From Mediterranea massiliensis (GTDB lineage Bacteria > Bacteroidota > Bacteroidia > Bacteroidales > Bacteroidaceae), in the NCBI GenBank assembly GCA_958402075.1, contig CATXSD010000141.1:1-6604 (forward strand): a DNA stretch of 6,604 nucleotides, read 5' to 3'. The notes under the pieces were generated by a model, which had not been told where the DNA came from, ran no database searches, and saw only the letters and a list, made by a program, of their open reading frames with translations. Of the stretch, positions 1 through 6,109 are shown piece by piece; the stretch's first letter is position 1, and every line of letters starts with the position of its first letter. The position numbers and the translations under genes were made by a program.

Positions 1-1033
1 GCAGCAGGGAGAGCACCATACCGGACACACCGTAGTAGACCAGCTTCTTGCGGCCCACCTTGTCGATGATGAACACGGCGATGATGGTAGTCACCACGTT
101 GACAATGCCCACCAGCACCTGGCTGAACAGGGCGTCGCCGCCCGACAGGCCGGCCTCCTCGAAGATGGTGGGGCCGTAGTAGAGCACGGCATTCACGCCC
201 ATGAACTGGCCCAGGATGGCTATGGCGGCACCTATCAGCACGGCTTTGAAGATGCCCGGCTGCAGCAGGAACTTCCAGTCGGACTTGGTTTCGGACTGCA
301 CCACGGACTTGGTATCCTGCAACTGCGTGTCCACTTCCACCTCGGAGAGGTATATCTTGCGGAAGATGCGCACGGCACGTTCGTCACGCCCTTTCAGGAT
401 GAGCCAGCGGGGACTCTCGGGGATGAAGAAGATGATGCAGAAGAAGAGGATGGCCGGAAGGCTGCAGAAACCGAGCATGCCGCGCCACACTTCGGACACG
501 AACACCAGGTTCATCCATCCGGCATTGAGCACCGCGCCGCTCTGCGAGAAGTGGAGCAGCTGGAAATTGGTGAGGTAGGCTCCCAGGAATCCGATGGTGA
601 CGGCCAGCTGGTAGAGCGAAACCAGGCGTCCGCGGTATTGCGCGATGGAGACTTCGGAAATGTAGAGCGGCGAGACGATGGAGACCACGCCGATGCCGAT
701 GCCGCCCAGGATGCGTGCCACCACCAGCTGCTCGAGCGAGCCGACAAACGCGCAGGCGATGCCGGACACGGAGAAGAAGACGGCTGCCACGAGCATCGTC
801 ACCTTACGTCCCCAGCGGTCGCTCAGCTTGCCCGCCATCAGCACGCCGATGATGGAGCCTATCAGGGCACAGCCCACGAACCAGCCCACCTGTATCTCGT
901 CCAGCGAGAAGCGGGCCGTCACCTGCGAGATGGTGCCGGAGATGACCGCCGCGTCGTAGCCGAAGAGGAATCCGCCTAGAGCGGCCACCACGGAGAGGAA
1001 AATCAGATAAGAGAAATTGACTGTAGATTTCAT
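1..1033 (-). CDS. MFS sugar porter (xylose/H+ symporter-like), C-terminus cut by window edge
   Basis: This is an inner-membrane major facilitator transporter of the sugar porter family, expected to import a monosaccharide with protons. The reading frame is open from ATG at 1033 to the left edge, giving 344 codons of a usual 450-480. Visible family motifs are GGFLFGYD with AVISG after it (residues 20-32, as in XylE), GKLSDRWGRK between TM2 and TM3 (68-77), YRGR (133-136), PESPRW after TM6 (205-210), Gln276 with NAVLYYGP (281-288) in TM7, and a second DKVGRKK loop (324-330). Hydrophobic stretches fit about nine of twelve helices. It starts 33 bp after the DUF4434 stop codon, so the two are probably co-transcribed. 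The leader is AT-rich with no clear Shine-Dalgarno site, as is usual in Bacteroides. The family call is firm. The substrate (xylose, glucose, fructose or another sugar) cannot be decided from the sequence. Confidence 0.93.
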   Translation of the reverse strand, partial: MKSTVNFSYLIFLSVVAALGGFLFGYDAAVISGTISQVTARFSLDEIQVGWFVGCALIGSIIGVLMAGKLSDRWGRKVTMLVAAVFFSVSGIACAFVGSLEQLVVARILGGIGIGVVSIVSPLYISEVSIAQYRGRLVSLYQLAVTIGFLGAYLTNFQLLHFSQSGAVLNAGWMNLVFVSEVWRGMLGFCSLPAILFFCIIFFIPESPRWLILKGRDERAVRIFRKIYLSEVEVDTQLQDTKSVVQSETKSDWKFLLQPGIFKAVLIGAAIAILGQFMGVNAVLYYGPTIFEEAGLSGGDALFSQVLVGIVNVVTTIIAVFIIDKVGRKKLVYYGVSGMVLSLL

Positions 1034-1066
1034 GTTAGTTTACTGTTAATAATGAAAAATGAAATT

Positions 1067-2149
1067 CTAAATTCCAAAATACTCCTTGTAACGGTCGTAC
1101 AGGTGGCCTGCCTGCAGGTAGGCGGACTGCGGACTCATGAAGTGGGAGAACTCGAAGGTGATGGCCTTGTCGTAACCCGCACGCCCGGCTGCCTCCAGCT
1201 TCATGCGCAGCTTGTCCCACTTGATGGGGAGGAACTTGATGGGCATGTCGCGGTCGAAGCTCTCGGCATTGGTCCAGCACTGCATGCCGTACTTGTCTGC
1301 CAGCTTCTTGTTCACCGTGAAGAAGGCATCCAGCTCGTCGTAGTCGATGTGCCCGTCCTGGAAGGCGCAGGCATCTACCACGTCGTGTATGCCGTCGAAG
1401 ATTTCGTTCCACTCGCGCTCGTGCTCGTCCACCGACACGGCATCGGCCTTGGTCAGCTTGCTGCCGCTTGCCATGACGGCCTTCTTGCCGTCAATCCACG
1501 GAGAGATGAACGTGGGCAGTCCGCCGGAAACGTCCTTGCACTGCTTGCCCATGGCATGGAAGGCATCGATGGCCCCCTTGGTGGCACGGCTTATCTCGCC
1601 GCTGATGTACCATCCGCCGAAGCTCTTGTGCTTGCTGCCATACTGCTGCCACACTTCGTCTATTACATATTTATTGTCCTCAATCTCCCAGGAGAGGTCG
1701 CCCGTGTCCCAGTAGCGGCCCGAATCGTAGAGGCCGAAGTAGAACTTCATGCCATGCTTGTCTGTCAGGCGGAGGAACATGTCCAGCAGGTCGGTGCCCG
1801 GCTCATAGCATCCCTTGCCCATCAGGTATTTGGAAGGATAGGTGATGAACTTGCGGTAGCCGGAACGGATCATGATGACGGTGTCGATGCCGATGGCACG
1901 CATGTGGCGGAAGTCCCGGTCCCACTCTTTCTCGCCCCAGTTCTGGTGGGGGATGTCATGGGAAATCTCATCCAGGAAGGTGCCGCTGATGCGGAGTGCG
2001 TTGCCTGCTGCCGGTGCGGGGGTAATCCCTTCCTGCCCGGGAACGAAGAATGAACCTTCCTCCCGGCCGCCGGCCATCAGCGAAGGGGCAGCCACCATGG
2101 AAGCGCCGAACAACGCTGTTTTTTTTAAAAAATCTCTGCGAGTACTCAT
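1067..2149 (-). CDS. DUF4434-type exported protein with twin-arginine signal, putative glycosidase-like barrel
   Basis: The protein has 360 residues. The N-terminus, TRRDFLKK (residues 3-10) followed by a short hydrophobic stretch to about residue 26, matches the Tat consensus S/T-R-R-x-F-L-K, so export in folded form is likely. From about residue 54 to the end it reads as a DUF4434-type domain, predicted to be a TIM barrel related to glycoside hydrolases. Acidic residues in conserved-looking contexts are Glu185 (GWYISGE), Asp265 (AFQDG), Glu296 (WTNAESF) and Glu333 (FEFSHFMSP). A pair of these could be catalytic, but that is inference and no activity is established here. It lies directly upstream of a sugar porter and divergent from a ROK regulator, which supports a role in releasing or trimming a sugar. 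The start at 2149 is the only one that includes the Tat motif. A T/A homopolymer run at 2119-2132 within codons 6-10 could be prone to slippage, but the frame is intact. Confidence 0.85.
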   Translation of the reverse strand: MSTRRDFLKKTALFGASMVAAPSLMAGGREEGSFFVPGQEGITPAPAAGNALRISGTFLDEISHDIPHQNWGEKEWDRDFRHMRAIGIDTVIMIRSGYRKFITYPSKYLMGKGCYEPGTDLLDMFLRLTDKHGMKFYFGLYDSGRYWDTGDLSWEIEDNKYVIDEVWQQYGSKHKSFGGWYISGEISRATKGAIDAFHAMGKQCKDVSGGLPTFISPWIDGKKAVMASGSKLTKADAVSVDEHEREWNEIFDGIHDVVDACAFQDGHIDYDELDAFFTVNKKLADKYGMQCWTNAESFDRDMPIKFLPIKWDKLRMKLEAAGRAGYDKAITFEFSHFMSPQSAYLQAGHLYDRYKEYFGI

Positions 2150-2273
2150 ATTTAATAAATTTAAAATAAGCTTATCAGGTGTTGCTTGTCTTTACGGAGC
2201 GGCGAACAGTTGTGTTTCTCGCTCGAAGTATAGATTTTAAATTAACTTACTATGATAAATGTTTAATTGTCAC

Positions 2274-2304
2274 CTTGCAAATATAAATATATTTATTATA
2301 TTTG
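2274..2304 (+). promoter_or_regulatory. Bacteroides-type promoter for the ROK regulator gene
   Basis: A -7 box TATATTTG at 2297-2304 fits TAnnTTTG exactly. A -33-like CTTG at 2274-2277 lies 19 bp upstream, one base from the TTTG consensus. Transcription would start near 2311, leaving a leader of about 150 nt. The call rests on motif and spacing only. Confidence 0.6.
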
Positions 2305-2305
2305 C
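2277..2305. promoter_or_regulatory. Inverted repeat over the divergent promoter boxes (candidate operator)
   Basis: GCAAATATAA at 2277-2286 is repeated exactly in inverted form as TTATATTTGC at 2296-2305, with a 9-bp AT spacer. The arms contain the -7-like boxes of both directions. A regulator bound here, most simply the adjacent ROK protein, could shut both promoters. Part of the symmetry follows from having two opposed TATATTTG boxes, so the operator role is an inference. Confidence 0.5.
2278..2285 (-). promoter_or_regulatory. Candidate -7 box for the DUF4434-MFS operon
   Basis: Read on the minus strand, these bases are TATATTTG, matching TAnnTTTG. Transcription would begin near 2271 with a leader of about 120 nt. 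The expected -33 position (about 2305-2308, reading GATG) is a poor match, so this promoter would be weak or activator-dependent, or the true one lies elsewhere in the gap. Confidence 0.4.
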
Positions 2306-2346
2306 ATCATCTTGTAATATTTTTCATTAATGATTGTTTAATAATT

Positions 2347-2363
2347 AACGATTATTAATCGTT
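2347..2363. promoter_or_regulatory. 17-bp near-perfect palindrome, candidate ROK operator
   Basis: AACGATTA (2347-2354) and TAATCGTT (2356-2363) are perfect inverted arms around a single T. Symmetry continues imperfectly outward: 2343-2345 pairs with 2365-2367 after one mismatch. It lies within the predicted ROK leader, about 36 bp past the predicted start site. The CGA/TCG core in AT flanks is reminiscent of NagC/Mlc-type ROK operators, though that resemblance is loose. Confidence 0.45.
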
Positions 2364-2458
2364 TATTTCTAAATATATTATGGATATACGGTTATACACA
2401 CCAAAATATCGACCGAATAGAGTCCGAAAAAATATGGAATTTAGGTATATAAGGGATA

Positions 2459-3688
2459 ATGTGGACAAACAATAAGCATATGGCACATAATTTACTAAAT
2501 GAAATAGAAATCGGGAGCAAGAACGGGCTCCTCAAGAAGCGGATCATAACCCACTACATGCACAACGGTAGCTCCACAATTCCCGACCTTGCCAGGGAGC
2601 TCAACTTGAGCGTACCCACCGTCACCAAGTTCATCAACGAGATGTGTGACGACGGCTACATCAACGACTACGGCAAGCTGGAGACCGTCAGCGGCCGCCA
2701 TCCGAGCCTCTACGGCCTGAACCCGGAATCGGGCTACTTCATCGGAGTGGACATCAAGAAGTTCACCCTGAACATCGGGCTGATGAACTTCAAGGGAGAC
2801 ATGGTGGATCTGAAGATGAATATCCCCTATAAGTTCAAGAATACGGCGGAGGGGCTGGAAGAGCTGTGTGTCCTCGTCCGGGAGTTCATCCGCGAAACGG
2901 GCATCGAAACCGGGAAGATACTCAATGTCAACCTCAACATCTCCGGGCGGGTGAACCCCGAGTCGGGCTACAGCTTCAGTACCTTCAACTTCTCCGAGCG
3001 GCCGCTGGCGGAAGTCTTGCGCGAGAAGATAGGATGCAACGTATGCATAGACAACGACACACGCGCCATGACCTACGGCGAGCTGGTGCAGGGCTGCGTG
3101 AAGGGGGAGAAGGACATCCTCTTTGTCAACATCAGCTGGGGGCTGGGCATCGGCATCATCATCGACGGGAAGATATACACCGGCAAGTCGGGCTTCTCGG
3201 GCGAGTTCGGCCACGTCAACGCCTTCGACAACGAGATACTGTGCCACTGCGGCAAGAAGGGGTGTCTGGAGACGGAGGCTTCCGGTTCGGCCCTGCACCG
3301 CACCCTGCTGGAACGGATAGCGCGGGGCGAAAGTTCCATCCTCTCCGAACGGGCGGCGGAGGCCGAAAACCCGATCACGATGGACGAAATTATCGAGGCG
3401 GTGGAGAAGGAGGACCTGCTCTGCATCGAGATTGTGGAAGAGATAGGGCAGAAGCTGGGCCGTCAGATAGCTGGGCTCATCAGCATCTTCAACCCGGAAC
3501 TGGTCATCATCGGGGGAACGCTCTCACTGACGGGCGACTACATCATCCAGCCCATCCGCACCGCCGTGAGGAAATACTCGTTGAACCTTGTGAACCGCGA
3601 TGCCGTCATCATCCAGTCCGGCTTGAAGGCCAAGGCGGGCGTGGTGGGCGCCTGCATGCTGGCACGGAGCAGGGTGTTCGAATCATGA
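2459..3688 (+). CDS. ROK-family transcriptional regulator (NagC/XylR type)
   Basis: This cytoplasmic sugar-responsive transcription factor has 409 residues, the normal length for the family. Residues about 22-80 form a winged helix-turn-helix (STIPDLARELNLSVPTVTKF at 39-58 is the HTH), ending in the typical SGRHP linker (78-82). The sugar-kinase-like ROK domain follows: GVDI (96-99), IDNDTRA with GE (197-209), WGLGIGIIIDG (227-237) and SGEFGH (247-252). The zinc site is complete: His252, Cys262, Cys264 and Cys269 within CHCGKKGCLE. The nucleotide-fold motif IIGG is at 350-353. It is divergent from the DUF4434-porter pair and probably controls it. The start at 2459 follows AAGGG by only 3 nt. 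ATG at 2480 (residue 8) is a reasonable alternative that loses no domain. The retained ligand and zinc residues suggest real sugar sensing. The effector cannot be named. Confidence 0.93.
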   Translation: MWTNNKHMAHNLLNEIEIGSKNGLLKKRIITHYMHNGSSTIPDLARELNLSVPTVTKFINEMCDDGYINDYGKLETVSGRHPSLYGLNPESGYFIGVDIKKFTLNIGLMNFKGDMVDLKMNIPYKFKNTAEGLEELCVLVREFIRETGIETGKILNVNLNISGRVNPESGYSFSTFNFSERPLAEVLREKIGCNVCIDNDTRAMTYGELVQGCVKGEKDILFVNISWGLGIGIIIDGKIYTGKSGFSGEFGHVNAFDNEILCHCGKKGCLETEASGSALHRTLLERIARGESSILSERAAEAENPITMDEIIEAVEKEDLLCIEIVEEIGQKLGRQIAGLISIFNPELVIIGGTLSLTGDYIIQPIRTAVRKYSLNLVNRDAVIIQSGLKAKAGVVGACMLARSRVFES

Positions 3689-3704
3689 AGCTCCACCCAT
3701 TCTA

Positions 3705-3721
3705 ACGTGAATTCGATATAA
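3705..3721. repeat. Left terminal inverted repeat of MITE-like element
   Basis: The sequence ACGTGAATTCGATATAA is the inverse of 3820-3836 except for one base (A here, G in the inverted right copy). Confidence 0.65.
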
Positions 3722-3819
3722 AATGCTTGACTCATATTGCTGATAGTAATGAGGCTGATTGATTGAGATAGTCCGTATATCACATTTAACTCATAACTGC
3801 TCAGATGTGAGTCAATCTC

Positions 3820-3836
3820 TTATATCGAACTCACGT
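3820..3836. repeat. Right terminal inverted repeat of MITE-like element
   Basis: The sequence TTATATCGAACTCACGT pairs with 3705-3721 at 16 of 17 positions. Confidence 0.65.
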
Positions 3837-3840
3837 AATT

Positions 3841-4836
3841 CTATTTCGGGCATGGAGAAAGAAATGCCTCAAGACCGGCCGGGGAGGAATCTTTCAGCAG
3901 TACGCGCTTATCCTTGTCCAGCAGGTAGATGACCGGCATGGCGGGCAGGGAGTATAGCTCGCGCTCCACGATGCGGCTGTTGTCGATGCCCACCGTCCAT
4001 TCCTGCGGCAGGGCGGCTTTCGTCTCGTCCCACAGGCGGCGGTCGCCTTCGGTATAGGCGGCAAGCACGGCCAGTTCTCCGGCGGCTATCAGCCGGGTGA
4101 GAGCCGGGCTTTCCTGCAAGGCATCCAGTATCTCCGCGCAATGGGAACAGGCAGGGTCGTAGAAGAGCAGCAGGAGCCGGGGGGCTGGCGTGCCGTGCAG
4201 GGTCTGCCTCTTTCCCCGGTGGTCGGTGTAGGCAAAGTCGGCGGCAATGGTGCCGGGACGGTTCTTCCGGGTGGTCTCCAGCCGGTAGGCAGGGCGTATG
4301 CGTTCCGCTTCAGGCAAGCCGGGCAGGCTGAGCAGGGCTTCGAGAAAGAGGATGTAGTGCTCCTCGTTGCGCATGGGGGAATTGGGGTCGTCCAAATAAT
4401 GCTCCGCCAGGCTATTGACCAAGCGGAAGGCGACGGAATCCACTGCCGCCCGTTGCAGCAGCCTGCCTACGGGGGAAGGCAGCGACTGGGGCAGCGCATG
4501 GGGGAAGAGGGAGAGGAAGTTCACGAAGCATTGCTCCATGAACAGGCGGTCGCGGCTGCGGAGGGTATCACGGAAATCCATCCCGTCCCAGAAGTGTTCC
4601 AGCACGTAGGCCGCCCGTTCTTCGGGGGCGGTGAGCAAAGCCGGAACTTCCGGCAGGGGCAACTCACGGGGAGAGCCTTGCAGGGTATCGGCAGAGGAGT
4701 TGTCCCCTCCATGAGTGGCCCGTTGCCGTCCGTGGAAACTGTTGCAACCGCTGCAAACGACACAAACGATGCAAACAATGCAAACGATGGCAATTGCCGC
4801 CACCGGAATCCCAAGTAATAGTTCTTTCCGTTTCAT
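3841..4836 (-). CDS. DUF5106 / thioredoxin-fold lipoprotein
   Basis: This is a predicted envelope lipoprotein of 331 residues. The signal peptide (MKRKELLLG, then a hydrophobic core) ends at a lipobox-like CSGC with Cys31 as likely lipidation site; Cys at -3 is atypical. Residues about 60-180 resemble DUF5106 (VLEHFWDGMDFRDT at 78-91), an N-terminal domain often found before thioredoxin folds in Bacteroidota. Residues about 194-327 are thioredoxin/TlpA-like: FYDPACSHC with redox pair Cys230-Cys233 and the expected cis-proline at Pro301 (PAMPVIY). A role in thiol-disulfide exchange of exported proteins is likely; the partner is unknown. The hydrophobic core contains Ile-Val-Cys repeats encoded by a 9-bp tandem repeat, giving four extra cysteines (19, 22, 25, 28). 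The start overlaps by 4 bp (ATGA) the stop of an upstream FISUMP remnant, so the two were probably translationally coupled in one operon. Confidence 0.85.
   Translation of the reverse strand: MKRKELLLGIPVAAIAIVCIVCIVCVVCSGCNSFHGRQRATHGGDNSSADTLQGSPRELPLPEVPALLTAPEERAAYVLEHFWDGMDFRDTLRSRDRLFMEQCFVNFLSLFPHALPQSLPSPVGRLLQRAAVDSVAFRLVNSLAEHYLDDPNSPMRNEEHYILFLEALLSLPGLPEAERIRPAYRLETTRKNRPGTIAADFAYTDHRGKRQTLHGTPAPRLLLLFYDPACSHCAEILDALQESPALTRLIAAGELAVLAAYTEGDRRLWDETKAALPQEWTVGIDNSRIVERELYSLPAMPVIYLLDKDKRVLLKDSSPAGLEAFLSPCPK
4752..4787. repeat. 9-bp tandem repeat (4 units) inside a signal-peptide coding region
   Basis: The units are TGCAAACGA, CACAAACGA, TGCAAACAA and TGCAAACGA at 4752-4787. On the minus strand the repeat encodes Ile-Val-Cys (one unit Val-Val-Cys), residues 17-28 of the DUF5106 lipoprotein. 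The length is a multiple of three, so gain or loss of units would keep frame and only lengthen or shorten the hydrophobic core. Confidence 0.8.
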
Positions 4837-5060
4837 TTATGGTCGCGCACGCATCTTACGGAGCCGGCTACTGACTTGACATAATACATTTGAAAGTCAG
4901 TTTCGAATATTTTAAAAAGACTGACATCCCTATGAATATGCAAGATATTCACCCGATTATTTAAATCGGTGGTGGCGTTATGATAGTTCCCACAATAACT
5001 TGACCTCAAAAACATTCCACTAGGCACACGTAACCCCTGAGTAGGAAAGAATGATTGCAT
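4833..5060 (-). pseudogene. C-terminal remnant of a FISUMP-type surface protein, truncated at the IS junction
   Basis: Translated on the minus strand, host DNA from the IS edge gives QSFFPTQGLRVPSG, a weakly conserved middle, then SVAGSVRCVRDHK and a TGA stop. This matches the end of FISUMP-type (Fibrobacter succinogenes major paralogous) domains in Bacteroidota, which read FFPAAGxR...G...YWSS...FSVRCVR. Only about 75 residues remain of a family normally several hundred long, with no signal peptide. An ATG at 5066-5064 lies in the IS terminal repeat, so a short 77-residue product could still be made. The stop overlaps the start of the DUF5106 gene by 4 bp, indicating a former operon. The 5' part is not present beyond the other IS end. 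The homology call is by eye and the middle of the domain is divergent. Confidence 0.6.
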
Positions 5061-5081
5061 ACCCATTGGCGGAATTAAATT
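5059..5081. repeat. IS left terminal inverted repeat
   Basis: It begins ATACCCATTGGCGG and matches the inverse of 6068-6090 at 22 of 23 positions. It contains the transposase stop codon (5075-5077) and, on the minus strand, an outward-reading ATG at 5066-5064 created by the one mismatched base. Confidence 0.85.
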
Positions 5082-5097
5082 AGTGCGTATTTAATTC
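5072..5097 (-). other. Hairpin at the transposase 3' end
   Basis: GAATTAAAT (5072-5080) and ATTTAATTC (5089-5097) are perfect inverted 9-bp arms with an 8-nt loop, covering the last transposase codons and its stop. The AT-rich stem lacks a following U tract on the minus strand, so it is a weak terminator at best. It may serve as an attenuator or a subterminal transposase site. Confidence 0.4.
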
Positions 5098-6055
5098 TCC
5101 CAATAGGTTTTCCGTTAATAAAGTTGATATATTGCAATACGGTCATCGCACTAATCTTGCCAATAATTCTGGCAAATAGACCGTTTGTTATTTTAGCATA
5201 GTTTCTGATGGTCATAAACTGATTCGTCAGTTGTGAGAAGAGCGTTTCTATTCTCTTGCGGGCCTTTGCATAAGGAATGAAAGTGGGCTTCCAGTCTTTT
5301 TGGTTGATACGATAGGGACATTCAAGCCTTATATGCGCTGTTTCAAACAAATCAAGTTGTATGTCCGCTCCGATATATCCTTTGTCCCCATACATGTTGC
5401 AGTCGTGATAAATGAGCTTGACATCCTTCATGAACTTACGGTCATCCATACTTGCCTTTGAAAGGTCATAAGAATGTATGACACCGCTTAATCCACAGAC
5501 AGCATGGAGTTTGTAGCCAAAATAATAAGTATTCTGTGCCGCACAGAATCCGAAATCCGGTGCTTGCGAGAACTCTCCTGTACGTCCCATTTTACACCGT
5601 TTCCCTCTTGCAACACGGCATACCTCTATAGGTTTGGAATCCACAAAAAAGAGGTTTTCTCCGCCGTCTATAATCTCCGCCATTCGCTTACGGATTTGCT
5701 TACACAATCCCGCGGTGTGTTTCCGCCGGTCATTGAATTGCCTGCGTGATATGAGATTGGGTATCTTGTCTTGGTATTCATTGAGCTTTGATTCGAAGAG
5801 CCAGTTCTCGCTGTCTATACTTTCAGATTCAGCTGCAAGAGATAATGCAACAACTTCCAAATCCGAAAATTTAGAAATTGGACCACGACGAGGAATGTTT
5901 CCTTTTTCATTCACAAGTTTATCAGAAAGCTGCTTGCATATCTCAAGAATTTTGGCGAATTTTGTATATAAGTTGTGCATACGGGGATTTGTATTTAATA
6001 GTTTGGCCACTACTAAATTACCAAAAATCAACGATATGCGCAACTTTTTAGACAT
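5075..6055 (-). CDS. IS982-family DDE transposase
   Basis: The protein has 326 residues and catalyses cut-and-paste movement of its own element. The RNase H-like core is intact: Asp139 (FFVDSKPIEVC), Asp224 (YGDKGYIG) and Glu270 (RKRIETLFSQL), with the YKLH motif at 181-184 between the first two. The N-terminal region has SKFSDLEVVALSLAAES (61-77), typical of the family. Length is full for IS982 members (about 290-330), with no stop or frameshift, so it is probably active. The first ATG is at 6055; ATG at 5980 (residue 26, MHNLYTKFAK) is a plausible alternative, since the first 25 residues look less conserved. The stop lies inside the left terminal repeat. Composition is AT-richer than the genes to its left, as expected of a mobile element. 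A promoter at 6110-6140, just outside the element, could drive it. Confidence 0.9.
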   Translation of the reverse strand: MSKKLRISLIFGNLVVAKLLNTNPRMHNLYTKFAKILEICKQLSDKLVNEKGNIPRRGPISKFSDLEVVALSLAAESESIDSENWLFESKLNEYQDKIPNLISRRQFNDRRKHTAGLCKQIRKRMAEIIDGGENLFFVDSKPIEVCRVARGKRCKMGRTGEFSQAPDFGFCAAQNTYYFGYKLHAVCGLSGVIHSYDLSKASMDDRKFMKDVKLIYHDCNMYGDKGYIGADIQLDLFETAHIRLECPYRINQKDWKPTFIPYAKARKRIETLFSQLTNQFMTIRNYAKITNGLFARIIGKISAMTVLQYINFINGKPIGRIKYALI

Positions 6056-6067
6056 AAGTATTCTTTG

Positions 6068-6090
6068 AATTTAATTCCGCCAACGGGTAT
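6068..6090. repeat. IS right terminal inverted repeat
   Basis: It ends CCGCCAACGGGTAT, the inverse of 5059-5081 with one mismatch. It lies 12 bp upstream of the transposase start codon. Confidence 0.85.
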
Positions 6091-6109
6091 AGAAGTATAA
6101 CATGTTTTA

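Larger units (their letters stand above)
2150..2458. promoter_or_regulatory. Divergent intergenic control region between DUF4434 gene and ROK gene
   Basis: These 309 bp without a gene are strongly AT-rich and separate two divergently transcribed units. They hold a Bacteroides-type promoter for the ROK gene, a mirror -7-like box for the DUF4434 gene, an inverted repeat covering both boxes and a second 17-bp palindrome nearer the ROK start. Both predicted leaders exceed 100 nt. I saw no convincing open reading frame or known riboswitch in it. Confidence 0.8.
3705..3836. mobile_element. MITE-like 132-bp element with terminal inverted repeats
   Basis: The left end (3705-3721) and right end (3820-3836) are inverted copies matching at 16 of 17 positions, with core TTCGATATAA. 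The symmetry resumes inside: TTGACTCA at 3727-3734 mirrors TGAGTCAA at 3808-3815, offset by one base. ATTCTA flanks the element at 3699-3704 and, one base beyond the right end, at 3838-3843, a possible 6-bp target duplication. There is no coding capacity. It fills nearly the whole gap between two convergent genes. As RNA it would fold into a long hairpin on either strand, so it may act as a shared terminator. Confidence 0.6.
5061..6088 (-). mobile_element. IS982-family insertion sequence, about 1028 bp, apparently complete
   Basis: Inverted terminal repeats beginning ACCC bracket a single transposase gene. The repeats match at all but one position (5065 versus 6085). The two bases outside (AT at both 5059-5060 and 6089-6090) also fit the symmetry, so the exact border is uncertain by about 2 bp. 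IS982 members usually make target duplications of several bases. None is visible: the left flank ends GATTGCAT and the right begins ATAGAAGT. The element separates the FISUMP remnant from the leftward promoter at 6110-6140. Confidence 0.82.

Noticed and set aside
551..979. 142-codon + strand frame in the transporter region
   Set aside because: The translation is rich in Asp, His, Glu and Ala without structure. The opposite strand encodes clear sugar porter motifs.
1052..2053. 333-codon open frame on the + strand opposite the DUF4434 gene
   Set aside because: It lies wholly antisense to a gene with a Tat signal and recognisable domain. The composition is typical of a GC-rich shadow frame, and no domain is recognisable.
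2119..2132. T/A homopolymer suggesting a frameshift in the DUF4434 gene
   Set aside because: The frame runs cleanly through it, and the run itself encodes the FLKK of the Tat motif.
2495..3298. 267-codon open frame on the minus strand opposite the ROK gene
   Set aside because: The ROK frame has all family motifs, and this one is a mirror frame without domain or leader signals.
4141..4818. 225-codon open frame on the + strand opposite the DUF5106 gene
   Set aside because: It is antisense to a convincing lipoprotein gene and low in recognisable motifs (Gly/Gln-rich), so it is treated as a shadow.
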